64,000 nucleotides of DNA. Origin: Acidobacteriota bacterium (GTDB lineage: Bacteria; Acidobacteriota; Terriglobia; Bryobacterales; Bryobacteraceae). The stretch lies in contig JANXSF010000021.1 of assembly GCA_025352795.1 (NCBI GenBank), positions 124,001-188,000 of the forward strand, given 5' to 3'. The position numbers were made by a program, and so were the translations under genes. The number at the start of each line of letters is the position of its first letter. The stretch's first letter is position 1. Below the pieces are notes generated by a model that had not been told where the DNA came from, searched no databases, and saw only the letters and a program-made list of their open reading frames with translations. Of the stretch, positions 16,090 to 26,615 are shown in pieces.

Positions 16090-17301
16090 CTACTCTGCTG
16101 TTTGAACTTTGGCGTTGGAACGGAAGAACAGCGCAATCATCATCAGGATCACAAAGGCACCAGCTGAAGAGGTGAGCCAGAAGCTTTGCCAATCGCGAGA
16201 GACGATTCCGCCACTGGTCTTGCTGAAGTAATCGACAGCACTTCCGGAGAGTAGGGACCCGATAAACATGCCCACGCCGTAGGTAAGGAAAATGATCAAG
16301 CCTTGTGCAGCGCTGCGCAGTTTGGGTGGCGCCTGCATGTCTGTATACAGTTGCCCGGTCATGAAGAAAAAGTCGTAACAGACACCGTGAAGCAGAATGG
16401 CCAGGTAGAACATCCACATACCGGCATCGGGATTGCCATAGGCCAGCAAGGCGTATCGAACGGTCCAGGCGGCCAGGCCCATCAGCAATATAAATTTGAC
16501 GGAGACTTTGCGGAAAATCAGTGGCATCAGCAACATCATGCCGATTTCCGATACCTGACCCAGCGCCATGATTCCGGCGGCGTTGGACACCTTCAGTTCA
16601 TTGAGGTAAGCGTTGGTGAAGGAGAAGTAAAAAGTGAGTGGGATGCAGGCCAGAATGGATGCGATGACGAAGATCAGAAAAGATCGGTCCTTCAGCATTT
16701 CCAAAGCGTCTAAACCCAGAATGCGTCGCACGGTGATGGTCTCACCTTTATTTTCCGGCGGCGTATGCGGCAGAGTTAGGCTGAAAATACTCATCAGCAA
16801 AGAAGCGCCAGCAGCTATCAGAAACGGCACATGGGTTGCTTCCACACCCAATTTACCGATGATCAATCCAATGACCACCCAGCCGATGGTGCCGAAGACT
16901 CGAATGAGCGGGAAGTCTTTTCCTGGATCTTTAATCTGACGAAAGGTGATGGAGTTGGTTAGTGATACGGTGGGGAAATAGCAAAGGCAGTAGGCCAGCA
17001 TGATTCCATACACGGAACCGAATGTGGTTTGGGTGGTCACCAGGTAGAGCAGCACGGCACCAACCAAGTGCAGTACTGCAAGAACTCGTTCGGAGGAAAA
17101 GAAGCGATCAGCAATCATGCCTACAAAGAATGGAGAGATCATGGAAGCCAGCGCCGTGGTTCCAAATATGGCACCGGTTTCAGTTCCTGAAAACTTCAGG
17201 GTAGCGGTGAGATAAGTTCCAATGGTTACGTACCATGAGCCCCAGATGACGTAATTCAGGAACATCATGAAGCTGAGGCGAGTGCGATCCCAGATAGGCA
17301 T
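16090..17301 (-). CDS. MFS nucleoside:proton symporter-like transporter
   Basis: 403 aa with twelve predicted membrane segments. The start (LSFMMFLNYVIWGSWYVTIGTYL) and the FVGMIADRFFSSERVLAVLHLVGA loop are typical of the NupG/XapB nucleoside symporter branch of MFS. The C-terminal half has FFMTGQLYTDMQAPPKLRSAAQGL, also shared by that group. It is the first gene of a three-gene unit with the pseudo-receiver protein and an ACS-type MFS transporter. Nucleoside uptake is inferred from family only. Confidence 0.85.
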   Translation of the reverse strand: MPIWDRTRLSFMMFLNYVIWGSWYVTIGTYLTATLKFSGTETGAIFGTTALASMISPFFVGMIADRFFSSERVLAVLHLVGAVLLYLVTTQTTFGSVYGIMLAYCLCYFPTVSLTNSITFRQIKDPGKDFPLIRVFGTIGWVVIGLIIGKLGVEATHVPFLIAAGASLLMSIFSLTLPHTPPENKGETITVRRILGLDALEMLKDRSFLIFVIASILACIPLTFYFSFTNAYLNELKVSNAAGIMALGQVSEIGMMLLMPLIFRKVSVKFILLMGLAAWTVRYALLAYGNPDAGMWMFYLAILLHGVCYDFFFMTGQLYTDMQAPPKLRSAAQGLIIFLTYGVGMFIGSLLSGSAVDYFSKTSGGIVSRDWQSFWLTSSAGAFVILMMIALFFRSNAKVQTAE

Positions 17302-17333
17302 CTAGCCAGTTTACACTGTGGAACAGGCCAGAC

Positions 17334-17693
17334 CTATTGGCTTTTTTCCAAGTAGACGTGCACGCCGTCAAAGGATCGGTCAGGAGCTATTTGGACTTCG
17401 GCAGATATTTTGACACCCTCTTTGAAATCAGCCAGCGTTACCTGCTTTTCACCGTTGAAGAATTTTGTCTTCTTGGTGATGTTCACTTTTTGAGTATTGC
17501 CATCTTCACTTTCCAGAAGAATGAATTTCTTGTCAATCAACTTCAGAATGCCGGTGAAGCTGGGCAATACCATCTGGGCGGTTTTATCGTTGGGGTTGCC
17601 ACTTTGCTTTGTACCGCCGCCGCGCTGCCGCTGAGGCTTGGGCTGCGCTGAAATCGTCAAAGTCAAAAAACAGAGCAGTGCAATCAGTTTCAT
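17334..17693 (-). CDS. Small secreted protein, unknown function
   Basis: 119 aa. A signal peptide (MKLIALLCFLTLTISAQ) is followed by a basic low-complexity stretch (PKPQRQRGGG) and a beta-rich domain of about 75 residues (FTGILKLIDKKFILLESEDG, then KTKFFNGEKQVTLADFKEG) resembling DUF5666/OB-like folds that occur singly or in repeats in exported acidobacterial proteins. It lies 32 bp upstream of the MFS gene at 16090-17301 on the same strand and diverges from the broken ADOP permease. No ligand can be named. Confidence 0.75.
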   Translation of the reverse strand: MKLIALLCFLTLTISAQPKPQRQRGGGTKQSGNPNDKTAQMVLPSFTGILKLIDKKFILLESEDGNTQKVNITKKTKFFNGEKQVTLADFKEGVKISAEVQIAPDRSFDGVHVYLEKSQ

Positions 17694-17705
17694 CTTTAAG
17701 TACAG

Positions 17706-20018
17706 ATGCGCCAGAGCTTCCGGGGGTTACTAGCAGTGTTCGGCACCGCACACTGCGTCCCCTCGGTGAACAGTCTCCCCACGCCAAGTGATTGTCGATC
17801 AACCACTTCACATGGCCTTAGCCCTGCAGATTTTGAAGATTTTCGACGACAGACCAAGTTGCTTGAGGGCATTGCTGGTTACGACGTGATCAGCAAGACA
17901 CTCACCGGAGATCACGAACCGGAGCGAGTGGAAGCAGCATCTGTTTCCAGTGAGTTCTTCCATATTCTTGGAGTGAAGCCGCTATTGGGAACTATCTTCG
18001 TGAAAGATCAGGAAGTAACCGGTCGCGATGCAGTAATGTTGATCAGTCATGGCATGTGGAAGACGCGCTTCGGCGGTGATGCTGGAATCATTGGTCGCAA
18101 GGTGAGATTAGATGGCCAGGAAGTGCAAGTCATCGGCGTACTTCCTGAATAGTTCCACTTCATCCTGATTGGTGTTGTCAATGTGATTGTGCCGCTTTCG
18201 TTTTCTGACAGCCAACGCGGAAATAGAAACACGCGCGCCATTCGGGTAATCGGAAAACTTCGACCCGGAGTGAGTGTGGAACAAGCTGGCGCAGAACTGG
18301 ACAGCATTGCATCGGGTTTGGAAAAAGCTTTCCCCGATTCCAACACCAACAAGGGATGCCACATCACCAGTTTGGCCAATGAGTTTGGACAACATCAGGA
18401 GAACAATTATATTCTTGCCTGCTTCATTGTGGCTTGCCTGGTGTTATTGATTGCGGCGACGAATGTCGCGAATTTATTGCTGTCACGGGCGGTTGCTCGG
18501 CAGCGTGAAATTGCCGTGCGCTTCGCCCTGGGTGCAACAAAAGCCAGAGTAGTCCGGCAATTAATTACGGAAAACATGATTATGGTGCTTGCCGCAGCAG
18601 GCCTCAGTCTTCTCATTGGAAGCTGGGGCCGCGACTTATTGCAATCTATGATTTCCGAAGACACCCGAACCTATTTACACAATTTCGGAGTGGTGAGTTT
18701 AGATGGGCTGGGGATTGCATTCACTATCCTGATGGCTATTGTTGTGGGCATTGGAACGGGCCTTGCTCCAGCATTTGCCGGCGCGAATTTAGACCTAAAT
18801 ACTATGTTGAAGGAAGGCGGACCAAACTCGTCAGAATCGCGTAGTCGCAACCGGCTGCGAGCATTTTTGGCAAGCGGACAAGTGGCCTTGGCTTTAGCGT
18901 TAGTTGTCACTACCGTCTTGATCGTCATCGGCATGCGTAATTATTGGGATGCTAATCCGGGCTTTGAAATTGACCATCTGCTTACAATGCGCATTGCCAT
19001 ACCGGAGAAAGAGTATAGCAACGCTCGCACGTTGCAATTCTTCGATCAATCACTGGAGCAAGTTGTGACGCAACCCGGAGTGAAATCGGCAACAGCATCG
19101 AGCGGAGTCCCCTACCAAGGAGTTGATGAAATTGATTTTCGCATTGCCGGGCAAGCTGAGCCGCGCCCTGGTGAAATTCCTCGCACGGTGATTTATAGTG
19201 TGATGCCAAATTACTTTGAAACACTGAAAATTCCGTTGACTGCAGGCCGCGTCTTTAACCGGCAAGATGGGCCTGATTCTCCGCGTCGGATTATTGTGAA
19301 TGATGTTGTTGCTCGTCGACGCTTTCCCAAGGGATCCCCCATCGGACAAAAAATACATTTAGGAAAAGCATTGGACGAATGCGAAATTGTGGGTGTTGTT
19401 GGGAGCGTCAGCCGAAATCCGGGAACCCCTGCGGAAACGGATGAGCAGATGTATGTTCCCCTTGCCCAGGATCTACCGCGTCAGGCATTCATTACACTAC
19501 GGACCCACGATGAGCCACTGACTTTGGCGAAGGCGGTCCGCAGTCAACTGATGGTGTTTGACCGGAACCTGCCTATTTACGGTGTAAGCACAATGGACAC
19601 TTACCGATCCCAGCAATCGTCAGGGTTTCGGATTATTATCCGCGTCTTGATCGCCAACGGATTCTATGCGTTGCTACTGGCCGTGGTGGGCATCTACGCG
19701 GTCGTCAGCTATTCCGTGTCGCGAAGGATGCGGGAGATGGGTATTCGTTCGGCATTGGGAGCATCGCGACGGCAACTTGTGGAATTGGTGGTGGGCCAAG
19801 GTGTCAGGTTGGCGGTTCCGGGTTTAGTTTTTGGCGTGGTTCTGGCCATGGGCCTCATGCGGCTTATGAAATCCATCATCGCGGAATTAAAGAACGATGA
19901 CCCACTCGTGTACGTGGGAGCATTGTTGATTCTTGCGGCCTCAGTGATTGTAGCCAGTATAGTGCCACCATGGAGAGCCGCCAGAGTGGACCCGCTGCCC
20001 GCCTTGCGTCACGAATAA
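17706..20018 (+). pseudogene. Broken ADOP-type ABC permease (MacB-like, FtsX domains)
   Basis: Acidobacterial duplicated orphan permeases are about 800-860 aa with two MacB_PCD-FtsX modules and no ATPase partner. Here the first membrane segment and start are missing: recognisable sequence begins only at LSPADFEDFRRQTKLLEGIAGYD (about 17814). A TAG at 18150-18152 then interrupts the frame, which continues unbroken as FHFILIGVVNVIVPLSF to 20018. Both FtsX regions are otherwise intact (REIAVRFALGATKARVVRQL; MREMGIRSALGASRRQL). A piece of the lost N-terminus may survive in another frame near 17735-17788 (RTLRPLGEQSPHAK). Two independent lesions mean it is very probably not functional as a full permease; the 3' part (18183-20018) could still be translated. 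Confidence 0.85.
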
Positions 20019-20043
20019 GGGCTCAAGGTATGATGGGGAAACA

Positions 20044-21651
20044 ATGCCTCTCTTCCTGCTTGTATGGGCCCAGCTATTTATTTTAGGAACTGCTTTTGCG
20101 CAAGGCATCCACTTTGAAAACGTGGCCAAACAGGCGGGAATCCAGTTCGTTCTGGAAAATTCACCCACACCGCAAAAGCACATGGTGGAGACCATGGCCG
20201 GGGGTGTTGCCACGTTCGACTACAATAACGACGGCCTTCCAGACATCTTCTTCACCAACGGGGCTGCGCTGCCGAGTCTGCAAAAATCCGCTGATAAATT
20301 CAACAATCGCTTGTATCGTAACGATGGGAATTGGAAGTTTACGGACGTCACCAAGCAAGCAGGTCTTGCCGGGGCCGGTTACTCCATTGGTGCTGCTGTT
20401 GCAGATTTCAACAACGATGGGCATCCCGATCTTTTCGTGGCTGGGGCCTTTCGAAACATCCTCTATCGCAACCGAGGCGACGGTACGTTTGAGGACATCA
20501 CCGCCACATCGGGAATTGATTCGAAACACTTTTCCGTAGCCGCCGGTTGGTTCGATTTTGATAACGACGGCTTACTTGATTTGTTCGTCGTAAACTACGC
20601 CAAGTGGACTCCAGAATTCAATCGCTTCTGCGGTGATGCGGCAAAAGACATCCGCGTCTATTGCCATCCGAAATACTTTCCGGCCATTGCCAATCAGTTA
20701 TATCGCAACCTGGGCAACGGTAAGTTTCAGGATGTGAGCGCGGCCACTCGACTGGATAAATTCACTGGTCGCGGCATGTCGGTAGCCTTTGCAGACTATG
20801 ATGGCGACGGTTTTATGGATGCCATTGTCACCAACGATAATTTGCCCAACTTCCTGTTCCATAACAAAGGTGGCAAGGTGTTTGAAGAAGTGGCTTTGGA
20901 AGCTGGTGTTGCGCTGCTGGACAATGGCAAACCCGTCGCCAGTATGGGTGCCGATTTCCGCGACTACAACAACGACGGCTTGCCCGATATATTCATCACC
21001 GCCCTCAGTGGCGAGACGTTTCCGCTGTTTGAAAATCGTGGCAAAGGCCAATTTCGCGATGCTACCCACTTATCCAAAATAGCCGCAGCCACCAGTCCAT
21101 TCGCCGGCTGGGGACTGGGCATTGTGGATTTCGATAACGATGGTTGGCGTGATCTGTTCACTGCCAATGCCCACGTCAACGATCTTGTGGAACAGTTTGA
21201 ACCCTATACCTATCGTCAACAGAACGCGGTTTTTCGCAATCAGAAAGATGGTACCTTCGCCACCGTAGATGCGGGCTTCAATAGCAAAGCGGCCCATCGG
21301 GGTAGCGCTTTCGCCGATTTCGATGGTGACGGGCTGATGGATATTGTCGTCGCTTCCTTAGGTGAGCCTGCCGAGCTTTGGCGCAATCGCAGCACTCCGC
21401 AAGGGGCATGGTTGAAAGTAAAGTTGACCGGTCGCAAGTCAAACCGCGATGGCATTGGCGCCACTATCCGCATCGGAAAGCAGACCAATATTATGACCAG
21501 CGCGGTAAGCTATGCATCGTCCAGTCATGGTCCGGTTCACTTCGGTGGATTGCCTGCAAACGTTGACGTTGAAGTGTTTTGGCCTACCGGGAAAAAGCAG
21601 ATTGTAAAATCAGTCAGTACCAATAAAACTGTGACTATTTTGGAGGAGTGA
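20044..21651 (+). CDS. CRTAC1 family protein: VCBS/FG-GAP propeller with ASPIC/UnbV domain
   Basis: 535 aa. A signal peptide (MPLFLLVWAQLFILGTAFAQ) is followed by repeated calcium-binding propeller blades (FDYNNDGLPDIFF, FNNDGHPDLFVAG, FDFDNDGLLDLFV, YDGDGFMDAIV, YNNDGLPDIFI, FDNDGWRDLF, FDGDGLMDIVV). The C-terminal 75 residues are the ASPIC/UnbV domain (NRDGIGATIRIGKQ, near residue 460). Such exported proteins are abundant in Acidobacteria and Planctomycetes and are often found near TPR proteins and TonB receptors, as here. Binding of glycans or surface proteins is likely; no enzyme function known. It converges with the TPR gene with a 17-bp overlap. Confidence 0.92.
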   Translation: MPLFLLVWAQLFILGTAFAQGIHFENVAKQAGIQFVLENSPTPQKHMVETMAGGVATFDYNNDGLPDIFFTNGAALPSLQKSADKFNNRLYRNDGNWKFTDVTKQAGLAGAGYSIGAAVADFNNDGHPDLFVAGAFRNILYRNRGDGTFEDITATSGIDSKHFSVAAGWFDFDNDGLLDLFVVNYAKWTPEFNRFCGDAAKDIRVYCHPKYFPAIANQLYRNLGNGKFQDVSAATRLDKFTGRGMSVAFADYDGDGFMDAIVTNDNLPNFLFHNKGGKVFEEVALEAGVALLDNGKPVASMGADFRDYNNDGLPDIFITALSGETFPLFENRGKGQFRDATHLSKIAAATSPFAGWGLGIVDFDNDGWRDLFTANAHVNDLVEQFEPYTYRQQNAVFRNQKDGTFATVDAGFNSKAAHRGSAFADFDGDGLMDIVVASLGEPAELWRNRSTPQGAWLKVKLTGRKSNRDGIGATIRIGKQTNIMTSAVSYASSSHGPVHFGGLPANVDVEVFWPTGKKQIVKSVSTNKTVTILEE

Positions 21652-23101
21652 TTTCACCCGTCTGTTCGGCGTCATCAATGGCCTTGCGTAATTCCTGGCT
21701 CTTTTTTAGGAGCGCTGCCACACGTTCCGTATTGCCCGTTGATTGCAGCGCACGGCTCAGTTGAAAGTGCAGACTGCCATCACGGTCAATGGGCAGCGCA
21801 GCTTCCAAATGGAGCACCGCTTCTTGTGCGCGATTCAATGCCATCAAAGCTCGTGCTAATGAAGCTCGCACTGGCAGCACCTGCGCGGCAACTTTCACCG
21901 CTTTTTCAAGAGGCTCAATTGCTTCCTCATTTTTTTGCTGACCGGCCAGGGCATCACCCAATAACCACAGCAATTCGGCGTCTTCTGGGGACTGGCTCAG
22001 CAAGCCGCGCAAGTTCATTTCTGCCGGCACAAAATCTTTAGTGGCCAGCAGTGAAGTGGAAAGCTCTTTGGCTAGCTGCACATCATCGGGGCGCTTTTCA
22101 AGAGCAATACGCCATTCCACCACGGCTTCTGCATGCTTGCCTTGATTGCGATACAGCGATGCCAGAAATTCGTGCCACTCAGCGGAATCAGGAAACTTAC
22201 TCAGCCTGGCGAAGGCTTCACGCGCCAATTCGTTATAGGCTTTCGACCGCCAATATTCCGAATCTGCTGTTTTGGTAGCGGCTGATTCAGCGGCTGCTAA
22301 ATATCGCTTAGCCTGAAAATGGCACTCCGCCGTAGGCTTTGCACAAGCCCCAGCCAGCGGGGCATTCTTGCGTTCCAATGCAGCCCAATCCTTGTGATCG
22401 CTCTTTTCGTAAATCTCGGCAATGCGCTCATGCCAGTCACGCCGGTTCAACTTGACCAACGCCTCACGATACAACGCCAGCGCCCCGCGCAACTGCTGCT
22501 GCTTCATGCGAGTTTCAGCAACTAATGCCAGCCAATAGGGTGATCCTTGCGCTTGCGCATCCAACTTGGCGTAAGCCTCTTCGGCCAATGCTTCATAGCT
22601 GCGACCAAGTTCCAGCCATCCACGCGGCACTTCCGGCTGCAACTTCACGACAGTCCGAAACGCTACTGCCACAGCCTGCGGACGCCCAGCCACTAACCCG
22701 GCTTCAGCCAGCATACGGGCTAATTCCATATCGTTAGGCATGGCCCGAACGGCACGTTCCAAATATTCAGCAGCCTTTTCCGCATTGCCTAGCCGCATGT
22801 AGGAGACTCCGCACATTGCCACGGCTCGCGGGTCTGCCAGTGCGCCCAGAGTGGCCACTGCATCGCCATCTTTCCCTGCCATATGCTGTGCAATGCCCAG
22901 GTTCAAACGTAAGCCCTGGTTGGCTGGCATCGCCTTCACCAGATCCTGGTAAATTGGAATTGCTTCGGCAAATCGACCGGCACTCATCAACTGTTTGGCT
23001 TGCTGCGATTTTACTGCTGCCGCATCTTGAGCCGTTAAAACGGATGCCGCAAATAGAAAAAGGGCGGCTCCTTGTGAGAGCCGCCCTGCTGTTACCGTCA
23101 T
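21635..23101 (-). CDS. Exported TPR-repeat protein
   Basis: 488 aa. A signal peptide (RLSQGAALFLFAASVLTAQ, about 7-25) precedes many tetratricopeptide repeats over the whole length (for example AGRFAEAIPIYQDLVKAMPA and GKHAEAVVEWRIALEKRPDD). It is a periplasmic or outer-membrane scaffold. The ATG at 23101 is chosen because the signal peptide starts there; it is 4 bp from the stop of the TonB receptor gene, so both form one operon. Together with the convergent CRTAC1 gene it makes a common acidobacterial neighbourhood, probably for handling polymers or peptides at the cell surface (inference). Confidence 0.9.
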   Translation of the reverse strand: MTVTAGRLSQGAALFLFAASVLTAQDAAAVKSQQAKQLMSAGRFAEAIPIYQDLVKAMPANQGLRLNLGIAQHMAGKDGDAVATLGALADPRAVAMCGVSYMRLGNAEKAAEYLERAVRAMPNDMELARMLAEAGLVAGRPQAVAVAFRTVVKLQPEVPRGWLELGRSYEALAEEAYAKLDAQAQGSPYWLALVAETRMKQQQLRGALALYREALVKLNRRDWHERIAEIYEKSDHKDWAALERKNAPLAGACAKPTAECHFQAKRYLAAAESAATKTADSEYWRSKAYNELAREAFARLSKFPDSAEWHEFLASLYRNQGKHAEAVVEWRIALEKRPDDVQLAKELSTSLLATKDFVPAEMNLRGLLSQSPEDAELLWLLGDALAGQQKNEEAIEPLEKAVKVAAQVLPVRASLARALMALNRAQEAVLHLEAALPIDRDGSLHFQLSRALQSTGNTERVAALLKKSQELRKAIDDAEQTGEITPPK

Positions 23102-23105
23102 GCTT

Positions 23106-26100
23106 CTAGAATTGCACACGCAAACCAAAACGAATCTGCCGTTCCCCAAACGCACTGCGAACGCTAAGGAAGTTATTCCCCTTGTTCGCCACGCTGGTGC
23201 TGGCAAAGCCGCCGAAGTGCGATGTGTTTTGGAAGTTGGTTGCTTCCCCGCGGAATTCAACCTTTACTTTTTCGGTCACAACAAACGTTCGACCTATAAG
23301 CAAATCAGTATTCCACACACCTGGGTTCCGAAGAATGTTGCGGCCTGTGCTGCCGAAACGTGTGGTTGTCACTGGCACAAACGCATCCGGATTGTACCAA
23401 TACGTTCCCGGTCCAACCTGGAAGGAGCGGGTTACATCGCTCAATACCTGATCAGCCGTCTGTGCGTTGCCGCCACCAATGTTCAAAGAGGCACCCGATG
23501 CGCCCACTGTGAACGGCGTGCCTGTGTATGCGGCCATAATGCCGTTTACAGACCAGCCACCAACAATGTGCGAAATAACACCACTGCTGGCGAATGGCTT
23601 ACCTTTACCAAAGGGAAGTTCATACACCCAACCCATATTGAAAATGTGGGTACGGTCGTAACCAGCTAAAGCACGATTACGATTAAACACCGGACCCCAA
23701 TTCCAACCGACTCCGGCCCAGCCATCTTCATCGGTCATATTGATCGCCTTCGACCATGTATAGGACCCTTGCAGCATTACGCCTTTGGAAAACTGCTTGC
23801 GGATGCTGGTCTGCAACGAATGATAGTGAGAGCTAAGATACCCATCCCACATGTTGGTTGCGATTTGACGCCCGAACAATGCGTTGAATGGACGGCCTGC
23901 ATTGCCCAAACCAGGAGACGATGAGTTAATGTCACGGTCAGCCAGTTGGTGAACAGTCTGCGTTCCCACATAAGCCACCGTTCCTACAATACTCATTGGC
24001 AAGCGACGTTCAAAAGTGGCGTTCCACGATTGAATGTAGCCACGGTGAATCTGTCCCAAATTAGGGCTACGCATGTCGGCCACTGCGGGCAGATTTACGA
24101 TCCCACTGGAAAGGTCCGGACCAACCGTCGGCGGCAATCCCGTAGCTAGCGTGCCAGCTTGAGAGAAAGCGTTCGGCGCGTCGAAGTTAAAATTCACAGT
24201 GAGTGGATAGAAACCTCGCAAAGGACGGGAGAAGGGTAGCGGATCATAATTGATGCCATAGCCTGCGCGGAACACAGTCTTTTCATCAATACGATAAGCC
24301 AGCCCAATTTTAGGTGCAAACAGTTTGTGACTGACACTTACGCCAACATCTTTCGGTTGATTGCCACGACCACCCAAAAACACCTGATTGGTCAATGGCT
24401 CCAAACGTTCAATCCCCTTGCCAGTGGCGCGGGTCATTAACGGATAGAGTTCGTAGCGCAGGCCAAGATTCAACGTCAGCTTCTTGGTAAGCTGCCAACG
24501 ATCCTGGGCATACCATCCAAACTGAAATTCGCGAGGAGTCATCAGAATGTACTGAATGCTCTTCTGCATATTGTTGGTCAAACCAAGTAGGAATGCCGCA
24601 TAACCATTGAAGTTATCTCCAGAACCACTAGGTCCCAAAACAGTCGGCCCACCAGAAAAATCGAAGGCACCACGGGGGCCGCCGCCGAGCTCTGGCTGAT
24701 AGTGAGTCATACGATGATTCACACCGTCAAATCCGAAACGGAACACATGGGCACCCTTGGTCCAGCTTAAGTTATGGCTGGTAGTGTAGCTTTCTTCAAT
24801 ACGATTCAAAGGCATCCAACCGGGGACGCCAAAACCGTTGTAGCCATTGATCGTAATGTTCGGGAAACCACTCTGCATGATGTCGGCAGGATTGTTGATG
24901 CCAGGAATGCCCAGCGAAGCGCTGTAATTTTTGCCGAAGTCCACACCACGAACCGTCTGATCCTGCCGCTGGTAACCAAACACACCATCCAGCAAAAGGT
25001 TAGAGCTGAGAGTGTAGTTGTGGCCGGCGGACATGTTCTGCACGCGAGTGTCACCAGTGCCAGGATCGGCACCTGGGCTGGGTCCAACGCCATCACCAAA
25101 AATTGCTTTGCCCACAACTAGGGCTTTCATTCTGCCGTAATGTCCCCAAACCTGCGACCGTTCGTTGCGGGTCCAGTTGATTTTGACATCGTTATAGTCG
25201 CGTTTGAAAACGGGTCCACCAACAGCATCGTAGTTGCTTAAAGGTCCAGTTTTATTGGGTTGCGGATAGTTAGCCTGAATCTTTTGAGCTTGCGACGAGA
25301 TTCTGTTCCCAGGAATCACATTATTTGGAAACGGTGTACGCCCGACGCCAGTGAGAGCATTGCCAGTGGCCGGATCATAGATGGTAGTTCCGGTTGCACC
25401 GAAATCACCGGTCCGAATGTCAGCCGTAGGAACCGAATAGGTGCCAAACGCGCCGTCTCGCTGACGGGAGCCATCAAAGCTGTAGAAGAAAAAAAGTTTG
25501 TTCTTCTTAATGGGTCCACCAATGGTTGCACCATAGTTGTTATAGATGCGCAGGGGTTTCTCCGGAACGGCTTTAGTAGGAGTAAAAAAGAAGTTACGAG
25601 CCTTCAAATGTTGATCATCATGGAACTCAAATGCGCTTCCATGAAACTGATTCGTACCGCTCTTTGTCGATAGCGAAATTGCCGCGCCGCCAGAAGTGCC
25701 CTGTTCCGCATCGCTGGCCGACGTGGTCACATTCACTGTGTCCACCATTTCTGCAGGCATCACGTAACCGGTGTGGTGCGGCAACCACAGGTTCACCGAA
25801 GCCGCGCCGTCAATACGGGTCATGTTGTTGTTCTTGTTCGTACCATTAATATTGGTTGCCAGCGAACGGCCAGGTGAATCCGTTACTGAATTCTGGAAGC
25901 CTGCCGGGGTTGCCCCTGGGACCAGGTTAATCAAGCTCTGATAGTTGCGGTAACCGGGCAACGGCAAGCTGGAAATCTGTTGAGAATTCAAAGCTGTGTG
26001 CGTATCCGACTTATCCGTCTGCAACGCCGTTGTTTCCGCCTGCACTGAAATGGATTCGTTCAGCGATCCTACTTCAAGCTTGGCATTTTCACGGGAAACG

Positions 26101-26411
26101 AAGCCAGAAGTGATTCTGACACTCTTCACCGTCTCTGGCCGAAAGCCAGATGCGACAATCTTAACATCGTATTCACCAGGCAATATATTTTGGATGGTGT
26201 AGCGGCCAGCCTCGTCGGACTTAGCTTCGTAAGTCTGACCTGTTCCTTTGTTTGTGATTGAAATGGACGAATTGGGAACTGAACCACCCGACGCGTCTTC
26301 CACCAATCCCGTGAGTGAACCGTACAAAAGTTGAGCCGCAACAGGTGCAGCCCAGTATGCCGTCATAGCCAATGCCATGAGGGTTATCGTCAAGCGTTTC
26401 CGCATGTTCAT
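23106..26411 (-). CDS. TonB-dependent receptor, Oar-like, with carboxypeptidase-regulatory domain
   Basis: 1101 aa. A signal peptide (about residues 1-26, ending APVAAQ) is followed by a CarboxypepD_reg domain (LTGLVEDASGGSVPNSSISI, about 34-115), a plug domain (SLPLPGYRNYQSLINLVPGA, about 150-165) and a long beta-barrel that ends in the outer-membrane signature (RQIRFGLRVQF, terminal Phe). Oar-like receptors are expanded in Bryobacter/Solibacter-type Acidobacteria and import or sense large substrates with TonB energy. First gene of the operon with the TPR protein. A run of six G lies about ten bases before the start. Substrate unknown. Confidence 0.94.
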   Translation of the reverse strand: MNMRKRLTITLMALAMTAYWAAPVAAQLLYGSLTGLVEDASGGSVPNSSISITNKGTGQTYEAKSDEAGRYTIQNILPGEYDVKIVASGFRPETVKSVRITSGFVSRENAKLEVGSLNESISVQAETTALQTDKSDTHTALNSQQISSLPLPGYRNYQSLINLVPGATPAGFQNSVTDSPGRSLATNINGTNKNNNMTRIDGAASVNLWLPHHTGYVMPAEMVDTVNVTTSASDAEQGTSGGAAISLSTKSGTNQFHGSAFEFHDDQHLKARNFFFTPTKAVPEKPLRIYNNYGATIGGPIKKNKLFFFYSFDGSRQRDGAFGTYSVPTADIRTGDFGATGTTIYDPATGNALTGVGRTPFPNNVIPGNRISSQAQKIQANYPQPNKTGPLSNYDAVGGPVFKRDYNDVKINWTRNERSQVWGHYGRMKALVVGKAIFGDGVGPSPGADPGTGDTRVQNMSAGHNYTLSSNLLLDGVFGYQRQDQTVRGVDFGKNYSASLGIPGINNPADIMQSGFPNITINGYNGFGVPGWMPLNRIEESYTTSHNLSWTKGAHVFRFGFDGVNHRMTHYQPELGGGPRGAFDFSGGPTVLGPSGSGDNFNGYAAFLLGLTNNMQKSIQYILMTPREFQFGWYAQDRWQLTKKLTLNLGLRYELYPLMTRATGKGIERLEPLTNQVFLGGRGNQPKDVGVSVSHKLFAPKIGLAYRIDEKTVFRAGYGINYDPLPFSRPLRGFYPLTVNFNFDAPNAFSQAGTLATGLPPTVGPDLSSGIVNLPAVADMRSPNLGQIHRGYIQSWNATFERRLPMSIVGTVAYVGTQTVHQLADRDINSSSPGLGNAGRPFNALFGRQIATNMWDGYLSSHYHSLQTSIRKQFSKGVMLQGSYTWSKAINMTDEDGWAGVGWNWGPVFNRNRALAGYDRTHIFNMGWVYELPFGKGKPFASSGVISHIVGGWSVNGIMAAYTGTPFTVGASGASLNIGGGNAQTADQVLSDVTRSFQVGPGTYWYNPDAFVPVTTTRFGSTGRNILRNPGVWNTDLLIGRTFVVTEKVKVEFRGEATNFQNTSHFGGFASTSVANKGNNFLSVRSAFGERQIRFGLRVQF

Positions 26412-26615
26412 GTGTACTTACCCCCCTGAAAAAATCTTCCAACTAACTTGCTAAATCCCGTCCCGATTCTCCATACAGTTTCAGATGCCAAGCTTGCTGA
26501 GACAGGTCGACTGTGTAAAATATGAAAAACCTCCGTTGGGGCAATTATTACTCAACTTGTTACAGAGATCAATGGGGGGAGTAATATTATTTTGATGAGT
26601 GGTAAAATTGTGATT

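Noticed and set aside
18150-18152. TAG in the ADOP permease as pyrrolysine or programmed readthrough
   Set aside because: No pyl genes or methylamine context are seen, and the gene also lacks its N-terminus, so decay is the simpler reading.
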